NCBI RefSeq assembly: GCF_000243275.1
Contig: NZ_CM001437.1
Span: 2,286,490-2,350,489, forward strand
Direction: 5' to 3'
Source: Myroides odoratus DSM 2801
GTDB taxonomy: Bacteria > Bacteroidota > Bacteroidia > Flavobacteriales > Flavobacteriaceae
DNA length: 64,000 bases
The stretch's first letter is position 1. The number at the start of each line of letters is the position of its first letter. The position numbers were made by a program, and so were the translations under genes. Below, in pieces: positions 17,883 to 26,058 of this stretch. Below the pieces are notes generated by a model. It did no database searches, was not told the DNA's origin, and saw only the letters and a list, made by a program, of their open reading frames with translations.

Positions 17883-18741
17883 ATGTTTTAGGTGTAATGC
17901 AATACGAAATAGTTAAGACAGTTAGCCCCCAAAGTTTTAGTTGTTGATTGGCGGTTAATCCATCAGAATGGGTTTGTACGACAAGTTTATCTTTAAATGA
18001 AGGGATAAAGTGAGACCAATAATTTTTGTGAGTATCTTGTAATAAAAAATAGAAACCCGCATCACCCCATTTTTTTCCACTAGAATGCAAGATAAATTCT
18101 CCTTGTGCACCCACTTGTGGTTCCATTAGTACGGTAGCATTGCCATTTGGTAATGGAAACACAGCTTTTACAGCCTGTTTACCTGAGGGTAATTGACAGG
18201 ACCCATAAACGCCAGAAAATATAATTATACCTGTTGATGGAAGGGTTCTCAGCCAAAAAGTATAACGCACTTCTTTTGTATCTGGTGCGATTAATTGAAT
18301 AATTTCACTCGTTATAGGTGCGTTCCTTAATTGGTTGTTTATGGGGATATGTAATTGGTTGAGTCGATTGCTAAACAGGAGGTTCACAAGGTAACCAAAT
18401 CCTTTAAAAAAGGGATTCCAACGCAAAGTAAGTGTTAGGTTGTAGGCTGATGTTTGTTCATAAAAATCAATAATAGCTGGAGCTATTTTTGATTCTTCTT
18501 CTTGAGATAATCCCAATATTTTAAAGGAGGATAATAAACCTGCATCGGTGCAATTGCGTTTCAGTAGTAATTGTTCTTGTTGTGCTAATTGATGAATAAA
18601 ATCTTCTCCAGTATCGCCCACTTGCCCAAAGGGACCGATTAACCAAGGAGAGGCTGAAGGATCAAATTTGTTTCCACATGTGATGACCCATTGTTGGGTA
18701 AACCAATCTTGAATATTTTGTTTAACTGATACGCGTTGCAT
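17881..18741 (-). CDS. Hypothetical protein coupled to the CrtA-like gene
   Basis: I place the start at ATG 18741 (286 residues), since the upstream stop and this ATG form TAATATG, a coupling arrangement; the longer frame runs into the previous gene. I recognise no domain. The N-terminal third is helical and polar; the middle contains RYTFWLRTLPSTGIIIFSG. The C-terminal part has strand-rich segments such as GDAGFYFLLQDTHKNYWSHF. There is no signal peptide. Its tight coupling to the CrtA-like gene suggests a shared pathway, but I cannot name a function. Confidence 0.6.
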   Translation of the reverse strand: MQRVSVKQNIQDWFTQQWVITCGNKFDPSASPWLIGPFGQVGDTGEDFIHQLAQQEQLLLKRNCTDAGLLSSFKILGLSQEEESKIAPAIIDFYEQTSAYNLTLTLRWNPFFKGFGYLVNLLFSNRLNQLHIPINNQLRNAPITSEIIQLIAPDTKEVRYTFWLRTLPSTGIIIFSGVYGSCQLPSGKQAVKAVFPLPNGNATVLMEPQVGAQGEFILHSSGKKWGDAGFYFLLQDTHKNYWSHFIPSFKDKLVVQTHSDGLTANQQLKLWGLTVLTISYCITPKT

Positions 18742-18742
18742 A

Positions 18743-19456
18743 TTAATTTTTTTGGTTTGCTCGAAGAATATAGTCTTGTTGACCTTGCCAAGTACCATAC
18801 TCCGCAATGGGCTTAAAGCGCAAGGTGCTAAATTCGATGTGAAAATCTTTTCGATTTCTTTCCTTCATGGCTTCTTTGTGTCGTTGTGGTTGAGTAACTT
18901 GGCTATGCCCCTGAACCATGTCGGTCATACTTTTTACAGAAGGCCAAATCGAAAAGGTAGAAATAGTGGTCGGAAATTTAAACGACGCCAAGGCTAATGT
19001 CGGAGCAGGATGATCGCGGACTAGTTTTTCGGTTGGACGACCCCAGCGAATAAATCGAGGAATTTGAAAGTATTGCATCCGAGCTAAGGTCACAGCAATG
19101 ACGGCTTCATTTTCGCTGTTTAACGCGACACCTTCGTGGGGGATTTTATAGTTAGAAAGTGTTCCCCATTGTCTGACAAATAGTAAACGCGTATGCCAAC
19201 CTTGAGCCAGTTTTTTTCCTAAGGTATTCGTCTTAAGATAGCGTTCTAAAGCTTCTTCATCTTCCCATTGAGCAAATACAACAAGTTGACGTATTAGAAA
19301 TCGTGCAGGTGAAACAACAGGCGATCCCAATATCATGCTATGCATGGTATCGGCATGAACTAAACCTGGAATGTTTTTTGCTTTAGGGGGAAAGAATAAG
19401 AGACGTAAACTAGTAATGAAAGATACGCGTACTAAATGATAAGAAAAAAATGTCAT
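18743..19456 (-). CDS. Spheroidene monooxygenase (CrtA)-like protein
   Basis: The 237-residue length is typical. The C-terminal half carries the CrtA-family signature: FKFPTTISTFSIWPS, then MVQGHS, a His in PQRHKEAMKERNRKDFHIEF, and LRFKPIAEYGTW. CrtA enzymes are heme-containing carotenoid ketolases, but many Bacteroidota homologues lie outside carotenoid clusters and have unknown substrates, as here. The next gene starts 1 base after its stop. A broken paralogue of its first 65 residues lies at 20548-20748, about 77% identical at protein level by eye. Confidence 0.75.
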   Translation of the reverse strand: MTFFSYHLVRVSFITSLRLLFFPPKAKNIPGLVHADTMHSMILGSPVVSPARFLIRQLVVFAQWEDEEALERYLKTNTLGKKLAQGWHTRLLFVRQWGTLSNYKIPHEGVALNSENEAVIAVTLARMQYFQIPRFIRWGRPTEKLVRDHPAPTLALASFKFPTTISTFSIWPSVKSMTDMVQGHSQVTQPQRHKEAMKERNRKDFHIEFSTLRFKPIAEYGTWQGQQDYILRANQKN

Positions 19457-19471
19457 ATAGTGCCCTTATTT

Positions 19472-20230
19472 TTATTTCCACATTTTAAGTTGCCAAATCC
19501 AATAGAGTCCTCCAAGTGGAATACCAATAGTCCAAGCAGATTCTATAATACCATTGCCACTAAAACCAACGCCTAAAAGAAGTTGAAAACTCAAGAAGTT
19601 AACAGTTAGACCTCCAATAGCTGCATAGGTGAATGAAGGAACATTCAATAGAATTACAGCTAAGTATTTGATCCATTTTTTTGATAATTTACTTCGTTTA
19701 ATTTCTCGTATAACGTAAAGGTTAAATAGCAGTACTATTATTGGTATGATAGCAGACAACCAAAACAAGTAAATATCAGGCTTTGCTACTTTAATGTCTA
19801 AAGTACGAATATCTAGGATTTTATTTGTGGAGTCATCAAATAAAAGTTGGAAGACACCTAATTCATTCCCATTATTAAATTCTATAAAAACTCTGGTCGT
19901 GTTGGGAGGTGTGTTATCTTTATAATCCTGATTGGAGTAGATGTTTTTTTGCCATTTGACAAAGTTGTATTCGTAAGGCTTTTCACCAAAACTATGATGT
20001 AAAAGCTTTTTAAAGTGATCAAATTCTACTCGTAAGGTATCAGCATGTAAACGTTGTCCTTGTGTGTTTTCCAATTGCATCAAGGAGATGCACGTATCAA
20101 AATCATCTTGTTTTAAGGCTTCAACAAAGGTTGAGGTTGTGGTTTCATAGCTTGATGAATCTACTAGAAGATTACAGCTTGTGAAGAATGAAAGTACAAA
20201 AAGAATGAAACTTAGTTTGAGATATTTCAT
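19472..20230 (-). CDS. Hypothetical lipoprotein with C-terminal membrane helices
   Basis: The 252-residue protein has a lipobox ending FTSC at residue 19. A soluble domain of about 130 residues starts TFVEALKQDDFDTCISLM, which looks like the helical start of an NTF2-like or DUF4878-type fold. Four hydrophobic segments follow from about residue 152 to the end. I do not recognise the family. It lies between the CrtA-like gene and the broken CrtA paralogue, as if inserted there. Confidence 0.6.
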   Translation of the reverse strand: MKYLKLSFILFVLSFFTSCNLLVDSSSYETTTSTFVEALKQDDFDTCISLMQLENTQGQRLHADTLRVEFDHFKKLLHHSFGEKPYEYNFVKWQKNIYSNQDYKDNTPPNTTRVFIEFNNGNELGVFQLLFDDSTNKILDIRTLDIKVAKPDIYLFWLSAIIPIIVLLFNLYVIREIKRSKLSKKWIKYLAVILLNVPSFTYAAIGGLTVNFLSFQLLLGVGFSGNGIIESAWTIGIPLGGLYWIWQLKMWK

Positions 20231-20547
20231 TAGCTATTTTAGGTTGTTTAGATGTCAAAAGTACCGAATAAGAATACCGAAACCAACATAAAATGAAAGA
20301 TAATGATGTTGGAGATAAATTGTCTTTTTGGTGCTATTGATGCTTTCTTGTTGGAGATTAGAGAAAATTGGTTTAGAGTGGTAAATAAGGTTATCAATTC
20401 CAATCACTTGATTTTTGGTAAATGATGTTAAATCAAAACGCTAAAAATGAGCTAAAAGATTGTTCGTGTAGACATGTTTATACGCAAAATAGCTAATTGC
20501 TGTGTTGTACCTGTGCAGTCCCGATTAGCAAAGTAAGTCTTGCTTCT
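20231..20547. other. Intergenic stretch of 317 bases without a gene
   Basis: I find no open frame, RNA or hairpin with a T-run here. It separates the hypothetical lipoprotein gene from the crtA-like fragment and may be decayed coding DNA, but no homology is visible to me. Confidence 0.5.
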
Positions 20548-20748
20548 TTATTTTTCCCATTGAGCAAATACAACAAGTTGACGTACTAGAAATCGTGCGG
20601 GTGAAATAACAGGCGATCCCAATATCATGCTATGTAGGGTATCGGCATGAACTAAACCCGGAACATTTTGTGTCTTGAGAGGACAAAGTAATAATCGAAG
20701 AGCAGTCAGAAAAAAAACTTTTGTTAGATGATAGGAGAATATGGTCAT
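20548..20748 (-). pseudogene. Truncated CrtA-like paralogue (N-terminal 65 residues only)
   Basis: The 66-codon frame matches the start of the intact CrtA-like protein residue by residue, including PGLVHADTLHSMILGSP and SPARFLVRQLVVFAQWE, with about 15 differences over 65 positions. Homology stops abruptly after QWE, where a Lys and a stop codon follow. The heme-binding C-terminal half is absent, so it cannot encode an active enzyme. It ends 8 bases before the next minus-strand gene's stop. It could be the remnant of a tandem duplication or of a replaced second gene. Confidence 0.8.
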
Positions 20749-20756
20749 AGTGAGGT

Positions 20757-21158
20757 TTATTTTGAGGATAGCATTTGATCAATAGCCTCTTGATCTACTC
20801 CTAATTCTCTCAGTATATAGGCAGCAAATTTTTTATTTGACAAGCGATAAATATCAAAATCATCCATAAGATTTGTTAGATAGAGCCTTTCATTAACTGT
20901 CATACCAGGCAATGAATCTCGAAATTCTTTTATATTTCGATTTACTTTTTGTTGTAGATCAAACCAAATAAGTCGGTCTTGCATACGCTTTTGAATAGCT
21001 TCATCACTATCATTATAAATATCGCGAAGAATAAAGTCAGTTCCTTCTTTGAATTCATTAATTCTTAAATTGAAGAGAATCTGCGCAAATCGTTGCTCTG
21101 GATGTCGTTCCATATACTCACTTACTAGATCTATTATTTTTTGATGGGATGGATTCAT
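20757..21158 (-). CDS. Small helical hypothetical protein
   Basis: The 133-residue cytoplasmic protein is rich in predicted helix. Its N-terminus (NPSHQKIIDLVSEYMERH followed by PEQRFAQILFNL) resembles a pattern common in Bacteroidota orphan proteins that often sit among immunity-like genes. I assign no named domain. It belongs to the minus-strand series of unrelated orphan genes between 19.4 and 25.1 kb. Function unknown. Confidence 0.6.
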   Translation of the reverse strand: MNPSHQKIIDLVSEYMERHPEQRFAQILFNLRINEFKEGTDFILRDIYNDSDEAIQKRMQDRLIWFDLQQKVNRNIKEFRDSLPGMTVNERLYLTNLMDDFDIYRLSNKKFAAYILRELGVDQEAIDQMLSSK

Positions 21159-21199
21159 TCTTTTTACTATAAAGCTTAATTAAATTTAAAAATAGAATT

Positions 21200-21643
21200 T
21201 CATTTCTCAGGTAAAGTCTGAACTTTTTCAATTACTTCTTTTGTGTAGTCAAAATGAACCGCTTTACTTTGATAAATGGGGCTATCAAGACCTATGATGC
21301 AGCTATCATCAAAATGAGAAAGTTGTAATACGCGAAATGGTTGTCGGTAAATAGTTAAGGTAGAATTAATTAAATCTAATATTCCGATTTGTTGTTTTCT
21401 TTCAGAAGTCCACAAGGGAAGAGCTAGCCGTGTACTAGTTTCATCCCAAATGATGGGGCCTCCTGCCCAATTACTTATTTTTATCTTTTTATTTTTCTGA
21501 TATAGATAACAACTACCCCCTATAGGCGCGCCCATGGCGATTTCGTATAAATCGCCATATTCAATTTTATATTGCTGATTAGGCGAAATGAGATTTAGAT
21601 CGGTATTGGAAAAATTCCAAGGATTAGGATAGGTGTTAATCAT
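21200..21643 (-). CDS. Hypothetical protein, beta-rich
   Basis: The 147-residue protein has no signal peptide. It is strand-rich, with conserved-looking pieces ISPNQQYKIEYGDLYEI, MGAPIGGSCYLY and WAGGPIIWDETSTRLALP, which read like WD/beta-propeller or lipocalin-type blades. I do not recognise a named family. Its position among orphan cytoplasmic proteins suggests an accessory role such as immunity, but no toxin gene is seen. Confidence 0.55.
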   Translation of the reverse strand: MINTYPNPWNFSNTDLNLISPNQQYKIEYGDLYEIAMGAPIGGSCYLYQKNKKIKISNWAGGPIIWDETSTRLALPLWTSERKQQIGILDLINSTLTIYRQPFRVLQLSHFDDSCIIGLDSPIYQSKAVHFDYTKEVIEKVQTLPEK

Positions 21644-21667
21644 TTTTTACACAACTAGAGAGCTAAT

Positions 21668-21766
21668 TTAAAGTTTGTCTTTATTTAGTTTTTGTGCCAA
21701 AACGAGATGCAACCAACTACTTGTGATAAAGAATAAAAAAATGAAATATGTTTTTTGTATTGACAT
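21668..21766 (-). CDS. Micro-ORF of 32 codons with signal-peptide-like sequence and strong Shine-Dalgarno
   Basis: The peptide has Lys5, a hydrophobic core FIFLFFITSSWLHLVLA, then QKLNKDKL and a stop. Five bases upstream of the ATG lies GGAGGTG (21771-21777), a near-perfect Shine-Dalgarno, which is rare in this group. It begins 15 bases after the DUF4240 stop, so it would be translated from the same mRNA. Either it encodes a tiny secreted or membrane peptide, or it is the 5' stub of a deleted secreted protein. Confidence 0.5.
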   Translation of the reverse strand: MSIQKTYFIFLFFITSSWLHLVLAQKLNKDKL

Positions 21767-21781
21767 GATTCACCTCCGATA

Positions 21782-22342
21782 TTAATTCCAAAAATGCTCG
21801 TATAATTTAGGACAAAGTTTTTGCATACTTGCAGGTTCTTCATCACTCCAATCAAATTCAAAAGAAGGATAGTTGCCCTCATTGGTATCAAAATTATCTT
21901 CATCGATATAATCGTATAATTCTTCTCCCGTTTGATTTTCAAAGGCTTCTAAGGCTACATACCAAAAGCTTTCAAAGTCGAATAAATCATCTTCCGCTTT
22001 GTCCTTTTGACTAATAAGCGTATCGGGATTGACTTTTGCCTGTTCATACACTTCTTTTCCTCTAGAAATTAACCAATTTCTAAAGTATTCAAAACCATCA
22101 TCTGAACAACCGCCATTCATCAAATATCCTGCACACCACATAGCAGAATTATAGGTGTCATATAAAAGTTTGTCCGTTCTCAGACGAAAACCAATAATCT
22201 CTTTTGGCGTTAATTTCTCTAAGGCTTGAATCAAATAAGCTTCTTGTGTGTCTTGGGAATCGCTGTGTTGTAAAGAAGCTTCAACGATAGTCCAAAATTG
22301 AGCTTCATCGAGCATTTCTGCTGTTTTTTCTATTGTTTGCAT
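21782..22342 (-). CDS. DUF4240 domain-containing protein
   Basis: The 186-residue protein matches DUF4240: an N-terminal EAQFWTIVEASL helix, then LLYDTYNSAMWCAGYLMNGG and the signature FEYFRNWLISRGKEVYEQAK plus NPDTL. The C-terminal tail is very acidic. DUF4240 proteins are cytoplasmic, of unknown biochemical function, and frequent near polymorphic-toxin immunity genes. It is followed at 15 bases by the micro-ORF. Confidence 0.8.
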   Translation of the reverse strand: MQTIEKTAEMLDEAQFWTIVEASLQHSDSQDTQEAYLIQALEKLTPKEIIGFRLRTDKLLYDTYNSAMWCAGYLMNGGCSDDGFEYFRNWLISRGKEVYEQAKVNPDTLISQKDKAEDDLFDFESFWYVALEAFENQTGEELYDYIDEDNFDTNEGNYPSFEFDWSDEEPASMQKLCPKLYEHFWN

Positions 22343-22383
22343 AGGGCTTGTTTTTTGGGAGGTACTGGATTAAAAAGGGATTT

Positions 22384-23070
22384 CTATTTGTTGGATTTTA
22401 GTATTGCTGGATTCTTTTTCTGCAACTGACTCACATTAAAATAAATTCCAGGTAAGGTATAATATTCTGGATCAAGAGCTAAGAAGTCACACGTACCATC
22501 AAAACTTTGACTGATATGCTGTAAGTCAAAAAGTTGAAGCATGTGATGTTCATGCTCAACCGCAATAACGTGTAGTCCTGTTTCACAAGTTAACCCATCA
22601 CCAGAAGCCATAATTGCTTTTGCAAACCCTTCAAAGTGTTTAGATAGTAATTCCGATTTTTCTTCTTCCCCGTTGAGGTGATAAATATAAGAGAGAAACA
22701 TCATAGCAGTAAAATCAAAAGGAAATTCATCCAATGCTTCTCGCAATAGAATTTGTAGACGAGGAATATCCTCCATGTCTGGTTCTTTTTTATAATACGT
22801 ATCAAGTTCTTCATCTTTTGAGAATACGGCATAGGGATTGTAGGCTGTTTGAAAAACATAACCATAATACAAATGCTCATATTGACTTGCAGTGAGGACA
22901 GTAGTTCCTGTTTTCAGTTGTTGCATCAATTGAGGATAGTAATAGTCCGATTGCGTATCTTGTATATCCTTTTCAATGGATGAATAATCAGGAGCTTTAA
23001 AGTCCGTAATTTGACTAAAGCCTACAATAGATAGGAGTAATAAACAAATGGTAATTGTCTTTTGTAGCAT
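22384..23070 (-). CDS. DUF4919 domain-containing secreted protein
   Basis: I start at ATG 23070 (228 residues); the longer frame would begin with GTG at 23103. A signal peptide ends VGFSQ. The DUF4919 pattern follows: DYSSIEKDIQDTQSDYYYPQ, LYYGYVFQTAYNPYA and a helical region of TPR-like character (FDFTAMMFLSYIYHLNGEEE). The C-terminal segment has CDFLALDPEYYTLPGIYFNVS. It is predicted periplasmic. Function unknown; it sits in the run of orphan genes. Confidence 0.75.
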   Translation of the reverse strand: MLQKTITICLLLLSIVGFSQITDFKAPDYSSIEKDIQDTQSDYYYPQLMQQLKTGTTVLTASQYEHLYYGYVFQTAYNPYAVFSKDEELDTYYKKEPDMEDIPRLQILLREALDEFPFDFTAMMFLSYIYHLNGEEEKSELLSKHFEGFAKAIMASGDGLTCETGLHVIAVEHEHHMLQLFDLQHISQSFDGTCDFLALDPEYYTLPGIYFNVSQLQKKNPAILKSNK

Positions 23071-23124
23071 GTCTTTTTTGTTTAAAGATAAAACAATGTG
23101 CACCGAAACAATAGAAAAAAGAAA

Positions 23125-23760
23125 TTAATCGTTTAATGAATCTGTATCGTACTTAGTTTTAAAGGCTTGAATTGCTTTTCTTTTTTCCTCTTGGGTGAAG
23201 TTTAAGTTACTGGGCGTAAAGAATTGTTTTTTCAATTCTTGTAGCGCTTTTGTTTTCTCATATTCAAATTCTTTATCGTAGATTTTATTGCTTCCAAAAT
23301 ACAGCTGATCTTCGTGAAAATAGAACAAGCCCCAAGTAAGAGAAGCATCAAAAATCAGTAGATCATCGGCAAAGAAAAGACCTTCCCAATAATGAAGTAC
23401 CATTTTCCAGGTGAGTAATACGGCTTGCCCACTGCGATCAGCATCAACAAGAACAAAGTGATCAAAAGGAATAGGCTTTTCATACAACCATTTTTTGACG
23501 TGCTGTTGTGTATCCGTTGTAATCTCAAAGGTTTCAATAGTCTTAAAATAGCGCTCATTAAAGGGTTTCCACAATGGACCTGTCACCATTTTAGCACTCG
23601 CTATATACTGTTGCACAAAAGTTGTCGCTGCTGCATCGAGGAAGAAAATCTGGTCTTTATGGGTCTGCGGAATATCCGCAGCTTCTTTAGGGGACCATAG
23701 AAAAGTCCAAGTCTCGGGAAAATCAGTAGCATGAGTTTTTAGATTGTCAAAATGAACCAT
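23125..23760 (-). CDS. Hypothetical cytoplasmic protein
   Basis: The 211-residue protein has no signal peptide or membrane helix. Recognisable landmarks are TWTFLWSPKEAADIPQTHK, FDHFVLVDADRSGQAVLL and LLIFDASLTWGLFYFHEDQL. The mix of aromatic strands and a C-terminal basic helix resembles immunity-type proteins, but no family can be named. It ends 54 bases before the DUF4919 start and is 11 bases downstream of a lipoprotein gene, so it is probably in one operon with it. Confidence 0.55.
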   Translation of the reverse strand: MVHFDNLKTHATDFPETWTFLWSPKEAADIPQTHKDQIFFLDAAATTFVQQYIASAKMVTGPLWKPFNERYFKTIETFEITTDTQQHVKKWLYEKPIPFDHFVLVDADRSGQAVLLTWKMVLHYWEGLFFADDLLIFDASLTWGLFYFHEDQLYFGSNKIYDKEFEYEKTKALQELKKQFFTPSNLNFTQEEKRKAIQAFKTKYDTDSLND

Positions 23761-23771
23761 TAGCGTACGCT

Positions 23772-24347
23772 TTATTTTTTAATCTCAATACTTGCAAGGA
23801 TTTGCTCAAAGATTTGCATTTCATCCTCGTAATATTTTAGTTGTGATGGAGCTAAAACAATATTCCATAAGTCATTATCTACGAAAACAACCATGCGTTT
23901 GACTCTTTTTTGAATCATTCGATCGGTGCTTTTTATATATTCCTCGACTTCAAATACGCCTTCTGCTGCAGGTAATCCTTTAAAGGTTGTAGCTTTGGGT
24001 TCTTCGATAACACTAAATTTTTTCCAACTAAAGGTGGAGTCATTGTCTACCGAATCTTTGATTGAACGGAAACGACGGGATAAAACTTCTACAGGTGTAT
24101 CTTCTAAAATCGTTTGACTATTGGGTTGAATAGTTAAATCAACGATATTGTCAATCGAGACGATACTTTGCAATCCATCTTTTTTGTTACAATCCAAATA
24201 CAGGACATCCATTTCATTATAATCTGTCAAATTTCGGTATTCCATCGGTATAGTAACCGTTAGGTATTTATTGTCAATGGTAACTTTATGTGTACACCCT
24301 AGAAATAGAAAGAGCAAAGGAAGAATGGTAAAGGCAATTTTTTTCAT
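23772..24347 (-). CDS. Hypothetical lipoprotein (PsbP/DcrB-like layout)
   Basis: The 191-residue protein has a lipobox ending FLGC at residue 18. The rest is one strand-rich domain: KYLTVTIPMEY, several strands, EGVFEVEEYIKSTDRMIQKR, and a C-terminal helix KYYEDEMQIFEQILASIEI after VVFVDNDLWNIVLAPS. This order resembles the PsbP/DcrB (DUF1795) fold, a tentative match. Function unknown. It lies 11 bases upstream of the next gene on the same strand. Confidence 0.6.
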   Translation of the reverse strand: MKKIAFTILPLLFLFLGCTHKVTIDNKYLTVTIPMEYRNLTDYNEMDVLYLDCNKKDGLQSIVSIDNIVDLTIQPNSQTILEDTPVEVLSRRFRSIKDSVDNDSTFSWKKFSVIEEPKATTFKGLPAAEGVFEVEEYIKSTDRMIQKRVKRMVVFVDNDLWNIVLAPSQLKYYEDEMQIFEQILASIEIKK

Positions 24348-24461
24348 AAGCGTAAAGAAGAACTCTATTTTTAATGCTAAAGATACGGCATATAAATGGA
24401 AGCAAGTAAGTGAATAATTCAGGGAAAATAAGATTGTAGTGATTTTGCATAGGGAACCCTA

Positions 24462-25091
24462 TTAACGTAATTCCATAATTTCATCGATTGTATTTCCTGC
24501 AGTTTCTATTACTATTTCTTCAGGGAAATCACGGGAATGTATGATTCCTACCCCGCCTTGTGGATGCAAAACAAAAGTGTCCTCCAAGATAATTTGATAA
24601 TTGAAATCCATAAGCGCGGAAATCCCTTTTTGATCGAATTGAGTAAAAATAGCAGATTGGAACTTTTTGTACTGTTCATTAGGAACTAGATAACCCGATA
24701 AAACACCCATCGTTTCATCACAAATAGAAAGGATTGATGAACCAATAAGCATATCGTCAATGTATAGCTGCGATTTGAAGCTCGGGATACTAATTAAATC
24801 GAGAGCCCATTGGAGTTCATCTTGTGCAGCCCCATAGTAATCTATAATTCCTTTTTGTACAAAGGTTGAACAATTGAAACCTTCTTCAATATCATTATAG
24901 TATAAAACCTTGTGATTATATTGGGCTATTACCCAAAAGCCCCCACCTTCTTTTCCCAGGGTATGTTCAACCCATTTTTCTGGAACGATGCGAATTTCTT
25001 GCCAAAACAGCAATTGTTCAGCAGTCATTTTGTTTTCTCCTTTTTGAATCTCGAGATGTAATTCTTCGAGTGTTATGGGTTGCCAGTTCAT
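24462..25091 (-). CDS. Hypothetical cytoplasmic protein, immunity-like
   Basis: The 209-residue protein begins WQPITLEELHLEIQKGE and contains GKEGGGFWVIAQYNHK followed by VLYYNDIEEGFNCS. This segment is typical of small Bacteroidota proteins found with SUKH-like immunity genes. There is no signal peptide. I cannot name a domain. It is the first gene of the minus-strand orphan run, and a relic gene tail and terminator lie upstream at 25147-25290. Confidence 0.55.
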   Translation of the reverse strand: MNWQPITLEELHLEIQKGENKMTAEQLLFWQEIRIVPEKWVEHTLGKEGGGFWVIAQYNHKVLYYNDIEEGFNCSTFVQKGIIDYYGAAQDELQWALDLISIPSFKSQLYIDDMLIGSSILSICDETMGVLSGYLVPNEQYKKFQSAIFTQFDQKGISALMDFNYQIILEDTFVLHPQGGVGIIHSRDFPEEIVIETAGNTIDEIMELR

Positions 25092-25146
25092 AAAGCAGTT
25101 TAAATTAAAAAGTAAGATATGAAATATTTTGGTGTAAGGAAAAAAG

Positions 25147-25175
25147 AAAAGCGCAGTAACTTACTGCGCTTTTTG
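25147..25175 (-). terminator. Orphan intrinsic terminator between two divergent genes
   Basis: GCGCAGTA (25151-25158) pairs with TACTGCGC (25162-25169), with A-runs and T-runs on both sides. No intact gene ends here. It follows the relic frame at 25204-25290 on the minus strand, which probably explains it. Confidence 0.65.
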
Positions 25176-25203
25176 TCTTACTACCCAGTGTACGGAACAG
25201 GTT

Positions 25204-25290
25204 TCATTTCAAATCCAAAATATTTAGTTGATCAGTTCTAAAAGCCATGGATAGAAACATCTCCTCAGGAATTGAGTCCAATGTTTTTTT
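25204..25290 (-). pseudogene. Relic C-terminal tail of a lost gene
   Basis: A minus-strand frame reads LDSIPEEMFLSMAF, then RTDQLNILDLK and TGA at 25204. It is closed upstream by a TAG and is interrupted in an A7 tract where a neighbouring frame continues as EALVEKN. A terminator hairpin follows 29 bases later. This looks like the 3' end of a decayed gene together with its terminator. The family is not recognised; confidence is low. Confidence 0.35.
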
Positions 25291-25343
25291 CAACTAAAGC
25301 CTCTTTTTTCTTACTTTTAGCTTTTAGACTAGAATGACTATTT

Positions 25344-25892
25344 ATGTTAGATTTTAATTTTACTACCTCTCCTATATTAGAAACAGAACGTTTAATCCTA
25401 CGTCAAACCAATTTAGGAGATGCTCAAGGCATGTTTGCGATGCGTTCCAGTGCAGAAGTGATGCAATATATTCCCGTTCCATTAGCAACGGAGCTCAAAG
25501 AAGCAGAAGATTATATCAATTCCCTACAAGAACGAATGGAAAATAAGGAATGTGTCAATTGGACCATCACCTTAAAAGAGAATGGTGAAATGATTGGAAC
25601 GATCGGGTTTTATCGCATGAAATTACAACATTATCGCACGGAAACGGGGTATATGTTACTCCCTCAATACTATGGCAAGGGCTATGCTTCGGAAGCAGTA
25701 CAACGATTAGTTGAGTATGGATTTGATGATTTTGGATTCCATTCCATTGAAGCAATCATTTACCCAGATAATGTAGGTTCACAACGCGTGTTGGAAAAAT
25801 GTGGATTCGTCCGAGAAGCTTATTTTAAAGAAAATGAATTCCATAACGATAAGTTTGTGGATACAGCTGTTTATTCGATAGTGGCTGGATAA
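25344..25892 (+). CDS. GNAT-family N-acetyltransferase (RimJ/RimL type)
   Basis: The 182-residue protein has the ribosomal-protein acetyltransferase layout: ILETERLILRQTNLGDAQG at the N-terminus, WTITLKENGEMIGTIGFYR, then the acetyl-CoA loop in LLPQYYGKGYASEAVQRL and the C-terminal NVGSQRVLEKCGFVREA. It is cytoplasmic. The substrate (protein N-terminus or small amine) cannot be told. It stands alone on the plus strand. Confidence 0.9.
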   Translation: MLDFNFTTSPILETERLILRQTNLGDAQGMFAMRSSAEVMQYIPVPLATELKEAEDYINSLQERMENKECVNWTITLKENGEMIGTIGFYRMKLQHYRTETGYMLLPQYYGKGYASEAVQRLVEYGFDDFGFHSIEAIIYPDNVGSQRVLEKCGFVREAYFKENEFHNDKFVDTAVYSIVAG

Positions 25893-26058
25893 ATTACCAA
25901 CTTTAATCAAGTGCACCAAAAGATAAAAGATCGTTATCTAGGTCATCAGTTTCAGTATAGAAATAGAAATAAGTCATTCCAAATGAAATGCAAATGTTTT
26001 TACATTTTGGACTGTTTTTTGTGACTGAGTAAGAATAGTAATTCTAATTAGTTAAGTC

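Noticed and set aside
21685..21942. 85-codon minus-strand frame
   Set aside because: It overlaps the DUF4240 gene in another frame; only the separate 32-codon frame has a ribosome-binding site.
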